This document shows, in pieces, positions 1 through 5,679 of a stretch of 5,679 bases of DNA (positions are counted from its first letter, which is position 1; every line of letters starts with the position of its first letter). Under the pieces are notes generated by a model. The model searched no databases. It was not told where the DNA came from and saw only the letters and a program-made list of their open reading frames with translations. A program made the position numbers and the translations under genes. The stretch is from Rhodoferax sp. (GTDB lineage Bacteria; Pseudomonadota; Gammaproteobacteria; Burkholderiales; Burkholderiaceae_C). The DNA lies in the NCBI GenBank assembly GCA_020048255.1, contig JAIFMR010000029.1, forward strand, positions 1 to 5,679. Direction: 5' to 3'.

Positions 1-1
1 T

Positions 2-592
2 CTTGCGCAGGTCGCTCATGTAATCCTCTAATACAGACACATCAGCCACCGGTGCAAAAAACGGGTTGTGGGGCACATGGTCCCAGGACTCAAACGCCAC
101 CGGCAGTTCGCCCACTTGCGTCATGCAGCCACGAAACGTGGTGCCGTATTTTTCAGCCAGCCACTTTTTGGCCACTGCGCCGGCGGCCACCATGGGGGCG
201 GTCATGCGCGCGCTGCTGCGGCCCCCACCACGCGGGTCGCGCAGGCCGTACTTTTGAAAATAGGAATAGTCGGCATGGCCCGGGCGAAAGGTCTGGGCGA
301 TGTTGCCGTAATCTTTGCTGCGCTGGTCGGTGTTTTTGATCAGCAGGCAAATTGGGGTACCGGTGGTTTTGCCCTCGTACACACCCGACAAGATCTCGAC
401 CGCATCAGGCTCGTTGCGCTGGGTGACAAACTTGCTGGTGCCGGGGCGACGGCGGTCCAGGTCAGGCTGAATGTCTGCCTCGCTTAAGGCCATTCCCGGT
501 GGGCAGCCGTCAATCACGCAGCCAATGGCCGGGCCGTGGGATTCACCAAAATTGGTGACTGCAAATAATTTTCCGAAGGTGTTTCCGCTCAT
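2..592 (-). CDS. aroC: Chorismate synthase, N-terminal 197 residues (gene runs off the left edge)
   Basis: Chorismate synthase converts 5-enolpyruvylshikimate-3-phosphate to chorismate in the cytoplasm, using reduced FMN. It is the last step of the shikimate pathway. Translating the minus strand from the ATG at 592-590 gives an unbroken frame to the window edge. It starts MSGNTFGKLF and carries the first family signature around GESHG (residues 16-20) and the second around GGGRSSAR (122-129). His19 and His106 sit where the two catalytic histidines of the family are expected. The usual length is about 360 residues, so the C-terminal part is missing only because the window ends. The start is chosen because MSGNTFGKLF is the standard N-terminus. 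No strong ribosome binding site precedes it. The CBS-domain gene lies 51 bp upstream on the same strand, so co-transcription is possible. Confidence 0.97.
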   Translation of the reverse strand, partial: MSGNTFGKLFAVTNFGESHGPAIGCVIDGCPPGMALSEADIQPDLDRRRPGTSKFVTQRNEPDAVEILSGVYEGKTTGTPICLLIKNTDQRSKDYGNIAQTFRPGHADYSYFQKYGLRDPRGGGRSSARMTAPMVAAGAVAKKWLAEKYGTTFRGCMTQVGELPVAFESWDHVPHNPFFAPVADVSVLEDYMSDLRK

Positions 593-643
593 GGGGCGCG
601 ATTATCCCAGAGCGAGCCCCACGCGGGGGCCCTGGCCAAAATA

Positions 644-1111
644 CTAGAGCTTGGGGCCTTCTTCTTCAGGCTGCTCACCTTCGGGCCAATCGTGAATGTA
701 GGCCTTGAGCATCTTGTTTTCAAAGTTCTGGCTGTCCACCACAGCACGGGCCACGTCATGAAAACTGATCACGCCCATGAGCATGCGCTTGTCCATGACG
801 GGCATGTAGCGCGCGTGACGGTCCAGCATCATGCGACGCACTTCGTCCATGTCGGTTTCCATGGTGCAGGTCAGGGGATGGTCGTCCATGGCGGTGCGCA
901 CCACGGTGCTGCTCACGTTGCCACCGGTTTTGACCAGCACCTGGGTCAACTCACGCACCGTCAGCATGCCCACCAAATCGCCGTGTTCCATGACCACCAG
1001 GGAGCCGATGTCGCGCTCAGCCATCAGACCTAGCGCCTTGATCAGCGGCTCCTCAGGAGTCACGGTATAGAGCGTGCTGCCCTTGATGCGCAAAATATCA
1101 CTGACTTTCAT
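644..1111 (-). CDS. Stand-alone two-CBS-domain protein (Bateman module), 155 aa
   Basis: CBS pairs usually bind adenine nucleotides (AMP, ATP, SAM) or NADH and act as energy or ligand sensors. The ligand and partner of this one are unknown. The protein is two CBS repeats and little else: roughly residues 7-62, ending in GMLTVRE (48-54), and 71-126, ending in GVISFHD (113-119). A short acidic C-terminal tail follows (ENKMLKAYIHDWPEGEQ onwards). There is no membrane segment or catalytic domain. The frame stays open upstream to 1324, but the start at 1111 (MKVSDILR) is preferred. It has GGAGA seven bases upstream, and the extra upstream residues are low-complexity Arg/Trp-rich sequence overlapping the start of the divergent metY gene. 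The stop is TAG at 646-644. The gene lies upstream of aroC on the same strand; a functional link to aromatic biosynthesis is not implied. Confidence 0.93.
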   Translation of the reverse strand: MKVSDILRIKGSTLYTVTPEEPLIKALGLMAERDIGSLVVMEHGDLVGMLTVRELTQVLVKTGGNVSSTVVRTAMDDHPLTCTMETDMDEVRRMMLDRHARYMPVMDKRMLMGVISFHDVARAVVDSQNFENKMLKAYIHDWPEGEQPEEEGPKL

Positions 1112-1117
1112 AACGAT

Positions 1118-1122
1118 TCTCC
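1118..1122 (-). promoter_or_regulatory. Shine-Dalgarno GGAGA for the CBS-domain gene
   Basis: On the minus strand GGAGA precedes the ATG at 1111, with seven bases between GGAG and the start codon. This is the best ribosome binding site of any gene in the window. It decides the start of the CBS-domain protein against the longer open frame that continues to 1324. Confidence 0.75.
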
Positions 1123-1160
1123 AGGAAAAAGGGCTGAGGCTGATGGGTTGGCAGGCGTGA

Positions 1161-1187
1161 AATATAGCCCACAATCTGCGCCTGCAA
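1161..1187 (-). promoter_or_regulatory. Candidate sigma-70 promoter of the CBS-domain gene
   Basis: Reading the minus strand, TTGCAG (1187-1182) is followed after 15 bp by TATATT (1166-1161). The -10 matches consensus at five of six positions; the -35 is weak and the spacer is short. Transcription would start near 1154, giving a leader of about 43 bases that includes the GGAGA site. This is a plausible but unproven promoter. Confidence 0.35.
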
Positions 1188-1266
1188 GCTAGTGATTTCC
1201 AGCAGTTGGCCCCCACTGAGCTGAAAATATCTGGCAGACGACCCCGCCCAACCCTGAAAGAACCCC

Positions 1267-2571
1267 ATGCCCGGCTATTCAGACCCTGGTTTTGACACCC
1301 TCGCGCTGCACGCGGGTGCCGCACCCGACCCCAGCACCGGTGCCCGCGCGGTGCCCATTTACCTCACCACCTCCTTCGTTTTTGAATCCAGTGAGCACGC
1401 CCAGTCACTCTTCAATCTGGAGCGCGCTGGGCACGTCTACTCCCGCATCAGCAACCCCACCAATGCCGTCCTGGAGCAACGTATTTCGGCGCTGGAGGGC
1501 GGCATCGGCGCCATCAGTTGCGCCAGCGGCCAGGCCGCGCTGCACCTGGCCATTGCCACCTTGATGGGGGCCGGCAGCCACATCGTGGCCAGCACAGCGC
1601 TGTATGGCGGCAGCCAAAACCTGTTGCATTACACGTTGCGCCGTTTTGGCATTGACACCACTTTCGTCAAACCCGGTGACATCGACGGCTGGCGTGCTGC
1701 CGTGCGACCCAACACCAAGCTGTTTTTTGGCGAGACCGTGGGCAACCCGGGGCTGGATGTGCTGGACATCCCCACCGTCAGCAGCATCGCGCATGAAGTG
1801 GGTGTGCCGCTGCTGGTGGACTCGACCCTGACCACGCCCTGGCTGATCCAGCCGTTTGAGTTGGGTGCGGATTTGGTTTACCACTCCGCCACCAAGTTTT
1901 TGAGCGGTCACGGCACGGTGATTGGTGGCCTGGTGGTGGACGGTGGCAGGTTTGAATGGGACGCTTCAGCCAGTGCGGGCAAATTTGCCGAACTCACCCA
2001 CGCCTACGATGGTTTTCACAACATGGTGTTTTCAGAAGAATCGACGGTGGGCGCCTTTTTGCTGCGGGCGCGACGCGAAGGGCTGCGCGACTTTGGTGCC
2101 TGTTTGAGCCCGCACTCAGCCTGGTTGATTCTGCAGGGCATGGAAACCTTGTCGCTGCGCATGGCCCGGCACATGAGCAACACCCAAAAAGTCGTCGAAT
2201 TTCTGGCCAGCCAACCCCTGGTGTCACGGGTTGGCCATCCGATGCTGCCCAGCCACCCCAGCCACGCGCTGGCGACCCAACTGCTGCCGCGCGGGGCGGG
2301 ATCGGTGTTCAGCTTTGACCTGAAGGGCAGCCGGGAACAAGGCAAGAAGTTTGTCGAAACATTGAGGGTTTTCAGCCACCTGGCCAATGTGGGCGACTGC
2401 CGCAGCCTGGTGATTCACCCGGCCAGCACCACCCATTTCCGCATGACCGACGAGGCGCTGGCCGCTGGCGGCATCACCCAGGGCACGATACGCCTGTCCA
2501 TCGGGCTGGAAGACGCCGACGATCTCATTGACGATCTGAAGCGTGCCTTGAAAGCCGCAGAGAAAGCCTGA
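1267..2571 (+). CDS. metY: O-acetylhomoserine sulfhydrylase (PLP-dependent, MetY type), 434 aa
   Basis: This cytoplasmic enzyme of the Cys/Met metabolism PLP family (EC 2.5.1.49) makes homocysteine from O-acetylhomoserine and sulfide, the direct-sulfhydrylation route to methionine. The length of 434 residues and the N-terminus FDTLALHAG...TGARAVPIY fit MetY rather than the shorter cystathionine synthases or MetZ. Visible active-site features are Tyr58 and Arg60 (YSR, phosphate contacts from the neighbouring subunit), the GQAA loop (88-91), Tyr113 (ring stacking), Asp185 in DSTLTTP (PLP nitrogen), Lys210 in SATKF (Schiff base) and Arg409 in TIRLSIGLE (substrate carboxylate). Residue roles are assigned by family correspondence. 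The start MPGYSDPGFDTL is kept because homologous N-termini begin this way, although only a weak GAAAG site precedes it. Its TGA stop is embedded in the ribosome binding site of the hydrolase that follows. O-succinylhomoserine specificity cannot be excluded from sequence alone. Confidence 0.93.
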   Translation: MPGYSDPGFDTLALHAGAAPDPSTGARAVPIYLTTSFVFESSEHAQSLFNLERAGHVYSRISNPTNAVLEQRISALEGGIGAISCASGQAALHLAIATLMGAGSHIVASTALYGGSQNLLHYTLRRFGIDTTFVKPGDIDGWRAAVRPNTKLFFGETVGNPGLDVLDIPTVSSIAHEVGVPLLVDSTLTTPWLIQPFELGADLVYHSATKFLSGHGTVIGGLVVDGGRFEWDASASAGKFAELTHAYDGFHNMVFSEESTVGAFLLRARREGLRDFGACLSPHSAWLILQGMETLSLRMARHMSNTQKVVEFLASQPLVSRVGHPMLPSHPSHALATQLLPRGAGSVFSFDLKGSREQGKKFVETLRVFSHLANVGDCRSLVIHPASTTHFRMTDEALAAGGITQGTIRLSIGLEDADDLIDDLKRALKAAEKA

Positions 2572-2574
2572 GGG
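2570..2574 (+). promoter_or_regulatory. Shine-Dalgarno GAGGG overlapping the metY stop codon
   Basis: GAGGG shares its first two bases with the TGA stop of metY (2569-2571) and stands seven bases before the ATG at 2582. The arrangement suggests that ribosomes finishing metY re-initiate on the hydrolase, so the two are translationally coupled in one operon. Confidence 0.7.
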
Positions 2575-2581
2575 AACCTGT

Positions 2582-3349
2582 ATGTATCTCACCGTCAACG
2601 ACGCCAAGACCTACTGCTACACCGGCGGCAAGGCCTTTGATGCGAGCCGGCCCACCGTGCGCTACCTGGCCCACCACGGCTGGAACGTGCTGGCCATTGA
2701 CTTGCCCGGCCATGGCCGCAGCCAAGGCGAAGCCCCGGACAGCGTGGAAGCCGCTGCCGACGCCATTGCCGCGCTGCTGGACGCCGCCGGTGTGCAAACT
2801 GCCGCGCTGGTGGGACACAGTTGGGGATCATTGATTGCGCTGGAAGCGGCGGCCCGGTTGCAAAAGCGAGTGAGCCACCTGGTGCTGATTGGCACCGCGT
2901 TTCCCATGAAAGTGTCCCCCGCGCTGCTGGAAGCATCGGTGAACGCACCCGAGCAAGCCATCAAACTGGTCAACGTTTTTTCGCGCAGCACGCTGGCGCC
3001 ACCGCCCTCTGCGCTGGGGCCGGGTACCTGGGTTTATGGGGCTTCCATGGCGCTGGGCCGGCGTGTGCTGGCCAGCAACACCGCTGTCAATGTGTTTCAC
3101 AGGGGCTTTTTAGCTTGCGACAGTTATGCCAACGGCGAGTTGGCCATGCGGCAGGTCACCTGCCCGGTGTTGTTTGTGCTGGGTGAACAAGACCAGATGA
3201 CGCCGCCCAAAGCCGCTCAAGGCTTAATCCAGGCGGCCCGGGCCCGCACAGCCCCTGTTCAGGTCACGCGCCTGCCCGTGGGACACAACCAGATGACCGA
3301 GGCCCCTGACGCCACGCTGTTTGCGCTGCGGGACTTCATCAACACCTGA
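2582..3349 (+). CDS. Alpha/beta-hydrolase, 255 aa, apparently lacking the beta-3/oxyanion-hole segment
   Basis: This is a soluble alpha/beta-hydrolase-fold protein of unknown substrate. The triad is readable: Ser80 in the nucleophile elbow GHSWGS (78-83), Asp204 in LGEQDQMTPP and His235 in VGHNQMTEAP. Strand beta-4 and its turn are present as NVLAIDLPGHGRS (35-47). Between PTV (24-26) and RYLAHHGW (27-34) the protein jumps directly to the helix before beta-4. Family members normally have beta-3, a His-Gly oxyanion-hole motif and a connecting loop there, typically about 15-20 more residues. The rest is intact and in frame, so an in-frame deletion near base 2660 is the simplest reading. The protein may be inactive or altered. 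The gene follows metY by 10 bp with an overlapping ribosome binding site, so the two form an operon. MetX homoserine acetyltransferases share the fold but are much longer, so I do not assign that role. Confidence 0.85.
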   Translation: MYLTVNDAKTYCYTGGKAFDASRPTVRYLAHHGWNVLAIDLPGHGRSQGEAPDSVEAAADAIAALLDAAGVQTAALVGHSWGSLIALEAAARLQKRVSHLVLIGTAFPMKVSPALLEASVNAPEQAIKLVNVFSRSTLAPPPSALGPGTWVYGASMALGRRVLASNTAVNVFHRGFLACDSYANGELAMRQVTCPVLFVLGEQDQMTPPKAAQGLIQAARARTAPVQVTRLPVGHNQMTEAPDATLFALRDFINT

Positions 3350-3387
3350 ATTCAATACACAGTCCGGCTGAACTGATGCTTCTATTT

Positions 3388-4647
3388 TTATAGTGCATTG
3401 CGCATATTCAGCTTGGGCCAGAGGCCGTTTTTCCATAAATTTTCGGTGCTGGCTTCGCGTTGCAACAACAGGGCGTCAAACAGCGGCGCCAGCAGCGTGA
3501 CGTCGGGGTCGGGCAGCAACACCAATCGGGGCATCGCGTTGGGGCGTTCCTCTTGCAACTGGCCCAGCCAGTCAAGTTCCAGCAGAGTTTCCATGACCGG
3601 CTCCAGTTGCAATTGATCGACCTGCAACAACACGCTTAACTGCTCCAGGCTCAGGCCTTTTTCTGGTAACTGTCGCACCCGCTCCAATTGCTGCAACATC
3701 TCCAGCGCCAGCAAGAATTGCCAGCCGTGGGCGCGTGCGCGGCGCTGCACACCTGTGAGCAAACTGGGCAAATACGCTGTGATCACAGCCCCCAGCAGAA
3801 CAATCACCCAGCCCACGTAAATCCACACCAACAAAATCGGCACCGTGGCAAAGGCACCGTACAGCACGGAATAGGTAGGCACTTTGGCCAGGTACATCAC
3901 CAGCACGCTTTTGGCAATCTCAAACCCCGCCGACACAAACAGACCACCGGCCCAGGCGTGGCCCCACCGCACCCGGGTGTTGGGCACAAAGTGATACAGC
4001 GCGGCCATACCCCAGGCAAACAGCACAAACTGCAAGGTATCAAGCAACAACTGCACCCCACCGGGAATCACCCCCACCAGGCCCTTGGAGGCCGACAAGG
4101 CATAGGAAGTGATGCTCAGACTCACTGCCAACAGCAAGGGCCCCAGCGTCATCACGGCCCAATACACCAAGACACGCTGGCCCAGCGGCCGCGGTTGGCG
4201 CACCCGCCAGATGCTGTTGAGCGTGCGATCAATGGTCAATATCAGGGCCAAAGCAGTGAAAAACAACACCGCCAGACCCACACCGCCAAGCCGACTGGCC
4301 TTACCTGCAAACTGGGTCAGGTAACCCAGCACTTGCCGTGCAATGCTGTCGGGGATCAAACTTTCAATCAGCCACTTTTGCAACACGCCCTGAAACTTGG
4401 CAAACATCGGGAAAGCTGTAAAAACTGCCAGCAGCACCGTAAAAAGTGGCACCAGCGCAATCGTGGTGGTGAAAGTCAGGCTGCTGGCGGTCAGACCTAG
4501 GCGATCTTCACGGAAACGCTCGCGCAGCGTCTGGACGGTGTTTTTCCAGGGGAAATGTGACAAATTTCCAAGAAACTCGTGCAAGCGTTGCCGCCAAGGC
4601 ACGGGGGTCTCGGGATTTGGGTTGGGAGAAATCGATGTCAAACTCAT
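3388..4647 (-). CDS. YihY/BrkB-family inner-membrane protein, 419 aa
   Basis: This integral membrane protein belongs to the YihY/BrkB family, often mislabelled ribonuclease BN; its molecular role is not established. About six membrane segments are visible, near residues 59-80, 122-140, 160-182, 203-221, 232-252 and 268-292. Family landmarks are SSLTFTTTIALVPLFTVLL (55-73), LNSIWRVRQPRP (143-154), LYHFVPNTRVRWGHAWAGG (217-235) and YGAFATVPILLVWIYVGW (263-280). A soluble C-terminal region (about 300-419) looks like a helical, winged-helix-type tail. The frame is open far upstream, but the start at 4647 (MSLTSISPNP) is the only ATG close to the conserved region. It has no clear ribosome binding site, and GTG or TTG starts at codons 16, 22 or 29 remain possible. 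The gene is divergent from the DUF2069-like gene and converges on the hydrolase, leaving 38 bp between the two stop codons. Confidence 0.92.
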   Translation of the reverse strand: MSLTSISPNPNPETPVPWRQRLHEFLGNLSHFPWKNTVQTLRERFREDRLGLTASSLTFTTTIALVPLFTVLLAVFTAFPMFAKFQGVLQKWLIESLIPDSIARQVLGYLTQFAGKASRLGGVGLAVLFFTALALILTIDRTLNSIWRVRQPRPLGQRVLVYWAVMTLGPLLLAVSLSITSYALSASKGLVGVIPGGVQLLLDTLQFVLFAWGMAALYHFVPNTRVRWGHAWAGGLFVSAGFEIAKSVLVMYLAKVPTYSVLYGAFATVPILLVWIYVGWVIVLLGAVITAYLPSLLTGVQRRARAHGWQFLLALEMLQQLERVRQLPEKGLSLEQLSVLLQVDQLQLEPVMETLLELDWLGQLQEERPNAMPRLVLLPDPDVTLLAPLFDALLLQREASTENLWKNGLWPKLNMRNAL

Positions 4648-4653
4648 GGCCGC

Positions 4654-4659
4654 TATGAT
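4654..4659 (+). promoter_or_regulatory. Candidate -10 element TATGAT, possible leaderless start of the DUF2069-like gene
   Basis: TATGAT differs from the TATAAT consensus at one position. Its last base is ten positions before the A of the ATG at 4669, so transcription would begin at or within about three bases of the start codon. No Shine-Dalgarno lies between the two divergent starts, which fits a leaderless mRNA. There is no good -35 at 16-18 bp spacing (the sequence near 4631-4637 is AT-mixed but not consensus) and no extended -10 TG, so support is weak. Confidence 0.3.
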
Positions 4660-4668
4660 GCCACCGCT

Positions 4669-5115
4669 ATGACCACCCCAGAAAATGCCACGCTCACCGG
4701 CCCACCCACCCTCAACCTGCCTGCCTCCAACCCGGTCAAAGCCACGCGTGTTTTGGCCGTGGGCAGCCTGCTGGGGCTGATTGCCCTGGGCCTCGCCTGG
4801 GAGCTTTTTCTGGCACCGATCCGGCCCGGTGGCTCGTGGCTGGCGTTGAAAGTGTTGCCGCTGTGCGTACCCCTGGCGGGCTTGCTTAAGAACCGCATGT
4901 ACACCTACCGCTGGGTGAGTCTGATGGTGTGGCTGTACTTCACCGAGGGTGCGGTGCGTGCCTACAGCGACAAACCCCCGGGCAACTATCTGGCCATGAT
5001 CGAAGTGGCCCTGTGCCTGCTGCTGTTTTTGGCCTGCGCCCTGCATGTGCGACTGCGCTTGCGCCACCCCCAGGTTCTTGCTGACAAAGAAACCGCCCAT
5101 GCAAACGCTGATTGA
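4669..5115 (+). CDS. Small DUF2069-like membrane protein, 148 aa
   Basis: This predicted inner-membrane protein of unknown function resembles the proteobacterial DUF2069 family. After a Pro/Thr/Asn-rich cytoplasmic-looking N-terminus (1-24) there are about four hydrophobic segments: 28-48, 57-74, 82-98 and 108-127. Typical family wording is WELFLAP (44-50), LKVLPLCVPLAGLLKNRMYT (60-79), WVSLMVWLYFTEGAVRAYSD (82-101) and LAMIEVALCLLLF (108-120). The tail is short and charged. The frame is open upstream to an ATG at 4579, but that longer start would lie inside the antisense yihY gene and adds no membrane segment, so 4669 is chosen. It starts 21 bp from the divergent yihY start and overlaps the FAD oxidase gene by 17 bp, so it is probably co-transcribed with that gene. 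No biochemical role can be read from the sequence. Confidence 0.88.
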   Translation: MTTPENATLTGPPTLNLPASNPVKATRVLAVGSLLGLIALGLAWELFLAPIRPGGSWLALKVLPLCVPLAGLLKNRMYTYRWVSLMVWLYFTEGAVRAYSDKPPGNYLAMIEVALCLLLFLACALHVRLRLRHPQVLADKETAHANAD

Positions 5116-5679
5116 TAAGTTAAGCACAATCGTCGGCCCGGCACACGTTCTGACGCAGGGCGACTTGAGCGCCTGGGAAGTGGACTGGCGCCAACGCGGC
5201 AACGGCAAAGCCCTGGCCGTGGTGCGCCCGGCCTGCACCGACGAAGTCGCCCGCGTGGTCAAGGCCTGCGCTAAGTACCACACTGCGCACCCCGACAGTG
5301 GCCTGAGCATCGTGCCCCAAGGCGGCAACACCGGGCTGGTAGTGGGGTCCACACCCGATGCCTCGGGCCAGCAGATTGTGCTGAGCCTCAAGCGCATGAA
5401 TGCCGTGCGCCAAGTGGACGCTGCCAACCTGACCCTGACCGCCGAGGCGGGCTGTATTTTGCAAACCGTGCAAGAACGCGCGCAGGCCGCCGGATTGTTG
5501 TTGCCCCTGAGCCTGGCGGCTGAGGGAACGTGCACCATAGGTGGCAATTTGGGGACCAACGCAGGCGGCACACAGGTGGTGCGCTTTGGCAATGCGCGTG
5601 ATCTGTGCCTGGGCCTTGAAGTGGTGACGGCCCAGGGTGAGGTTTGGCACGGTTTGAGCGGCTTACGCAAGGACAACAC
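5099..5679 (+). CDS. FAD-linked oxidase (D-lactate / 2-hydroxyglutarate dehydrogenase type), first 193 residues
   Basis: This flavoprotein belongs to the FAD-binding type-4 (PCMH-fold) family, which oxidises 2-hydroxyacids such as D-lactate, glycolate or D-2-hydroxyglutarate and passes electrons to a quinone, cytochrome or flavoprotein. The exact substrate is not readable. The frame runs unbroken from ATG 5099 to the window edge (193 codons plus two bases). FAD-binding landmarks are VVRPACTDEV (41-50), the pyrophosphate loop VPQGGNTGLVVGS (72-84), the strand LTLTAEAGC (111-119) and EGTCTIGGNLGTNAGG (142-157), then RFGNARDLCLGLEVV and GLRKDN at the end. Full-length members have about 460-480 residues, so the substrate-binding and C-terminal domains lie outside. 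The start MQTLIDKLSTIVGPAHVL fits the family and lies inside the end of the DUF2069-like gene (17-bp overlap). The ribosome binding site is weak (an AAAGAAA stretch), which suggests translational coupling. Confidence 0.95.
   Translation, partial: MQTLIDKLSTIVGPAHVLTQGDLSAWEVDWRQRGNGKALAVVRPACTDEVARVVKACAKYHTAHPDSGLSIVPQGGNTGLVVGSTPDASGQQIVLSLKRMNAVRQVDAANLTLTAEAGCILQTVQERAQAAGLLLPLSLAAEGTCTIGGNLGTNAGGTQVVRFGNARDLCLGLEVVTAQGEVWHGLSGLRKDN

Larger units (their letters stand above)
1112..1266. promoter_or_regulatory. Divergent intergenic region between the CBS gene and metY
   Basis: These 155 bp separate two genes transcribed away from each other and must hold both promoters. It is also the most AT-rich non-coding stretch here. 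For metY a weak plus-strand candidate is TTGGCA (1148-1153), 16 bp, CACAAT (1170-1175). It overlaps the minus-strand candidate listed separately. The metY leader ends with GAAAG (1256-1260), a weak ribosome binding site six bases before the ATG. I looked for a SAM- or SAH-type riboswitch and for a clear palindromic operator and found neither. A short tandem GGCTGA-GGCTGA (1132-1143) is visible but of no obvious meaning. Promoter placement is inference from hexamers only. Confidence 0.45.

Noticed and set aside
601..606. GATAAT on the minus strand as the -10 of an aroC promoter
   Set aside because: No acceptable -35 lies 15-19 bp upstream; the nearest TTGGCC is 27 bp away.
616..630. GCCCC-ACGCG-GGGGC hairpin between the CBS gene and aroC as a terminator
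   Set aside because: It has only a 5-bp stem and no T-run after it on either strand, so it does not look like a Rho-independent terminator. It may simply be G+C-rich spacer.
1112..1266. SAM- or SAH-responsive riboswitch ahead of metY
   Set aside because: I could not recognise the conserved core of any SAM or SAH riboswitch class. A covariance-model search with the Rfam SAM and SAH families would settle it.
1112..1324. N-terminal extension of the CBS-domain protein by 71 residues
   Set aside because: The extension is low-complexity, overlaps the metY start and has no ribosome binding site, whereas the ATG at 1111 has GGAGA at ideal spacing.
3350..3393. Bidirectional terminator in the 38-bp gap between the hydrolase and yihY
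   Set aside because: The only inverted repeat is the AT-only CTAT-TTTT-ATAG (3382-3393). It is too weak to call a terminator, and no G+C-rich stem is present.
3688..4500. 270-codon plus-strand open frame antisense to yihY
   Set aside because: Its composition is dominated by His, Gln and Asn with no recognisable fold. It is the mirror of membrane-protein codons on the opposite strand.
4648..5679. Long minus-strand open frame continuous with yihY and running to the right edge, which would make a 763-residue protein
   Set aside because: The upstream part is antisense to the DUF2069-like and FAD oxidase genes and reads as Arg/Ser/Gln-rich sequence with no domain. The real YihY protein begins at 4647. 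High G+C makes such shadow frames common.

Overview
The window looks like ordinary chromosome from a beta-proteobacterium, most likely Burkholderiales and probably Comamonadaceae (a Rhodoferax/Polaromonas-like organism). This rests on the moderately high G+C, the dense packing of genes, and the wording of the protein sequences. I recognised the family from memory and could not search a database. I see no transposase, integrase, phage gene, tRNA, rRNA or CRISPR array.

Layout. At the left edge, on the minus strand, lies the N-terminal half of chorismate synthase (aroC, 2-592). Upstream of it on the same strand is a small stand-alone two-CBS-domain protein (644-1111). A 155-bp divergent intergenic region (1112-1266) separates this pair from a plus-strand operon. 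That operon holds a PLP-dependent O-acetylhomoserine sulfhydrylase (MetY type, 1267-2571) and, 10 bp later, an alpha/beta-hydrolase (2582-3349). The hydrolase ends tail-to-tail with a minus-strand YihY/BrkB-family membrane protein (3388-4647). Only 21 bp from the YihY start codon, a DUF2069-like small membrane protein begins on the plus strand (4669-5115). It overlaps by 17 bp the start of an FAD-linked oxidase of the D-lactate/2-hydroxyglutarate dehydrogenase type (5099 to the right edge).

Function. The genes serve housekeeping metabolism: aromatic amino acid biosynthesis (aroC), homocysteine/methionine biosynthesis by direct sulfhydrylation (metY), flavin-dependent oxidation of a 2-hydroxyacid (the FAD oxidase), and inner-membrane proteins of unclear role. 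The two partial genes at the edges have no stop codon inside the window but are clear from translation and family signatures.

I do not see a new multi-gene system. The most notable anomaly is the alpha/beta-hydrolase. It keeps its Ser-Asp-His triad but lacks the stretch that normally carries strand beta-3 and the oxyanion-hole His-Gly motif, which suggests an in-frame internal deletion. A second point is the 21-bp gap between the divergent yihY and DUF2069 starts, with no Shine-Dalgarno on either side and a -10-like hexamer placed as expected for a leaderless transcript.
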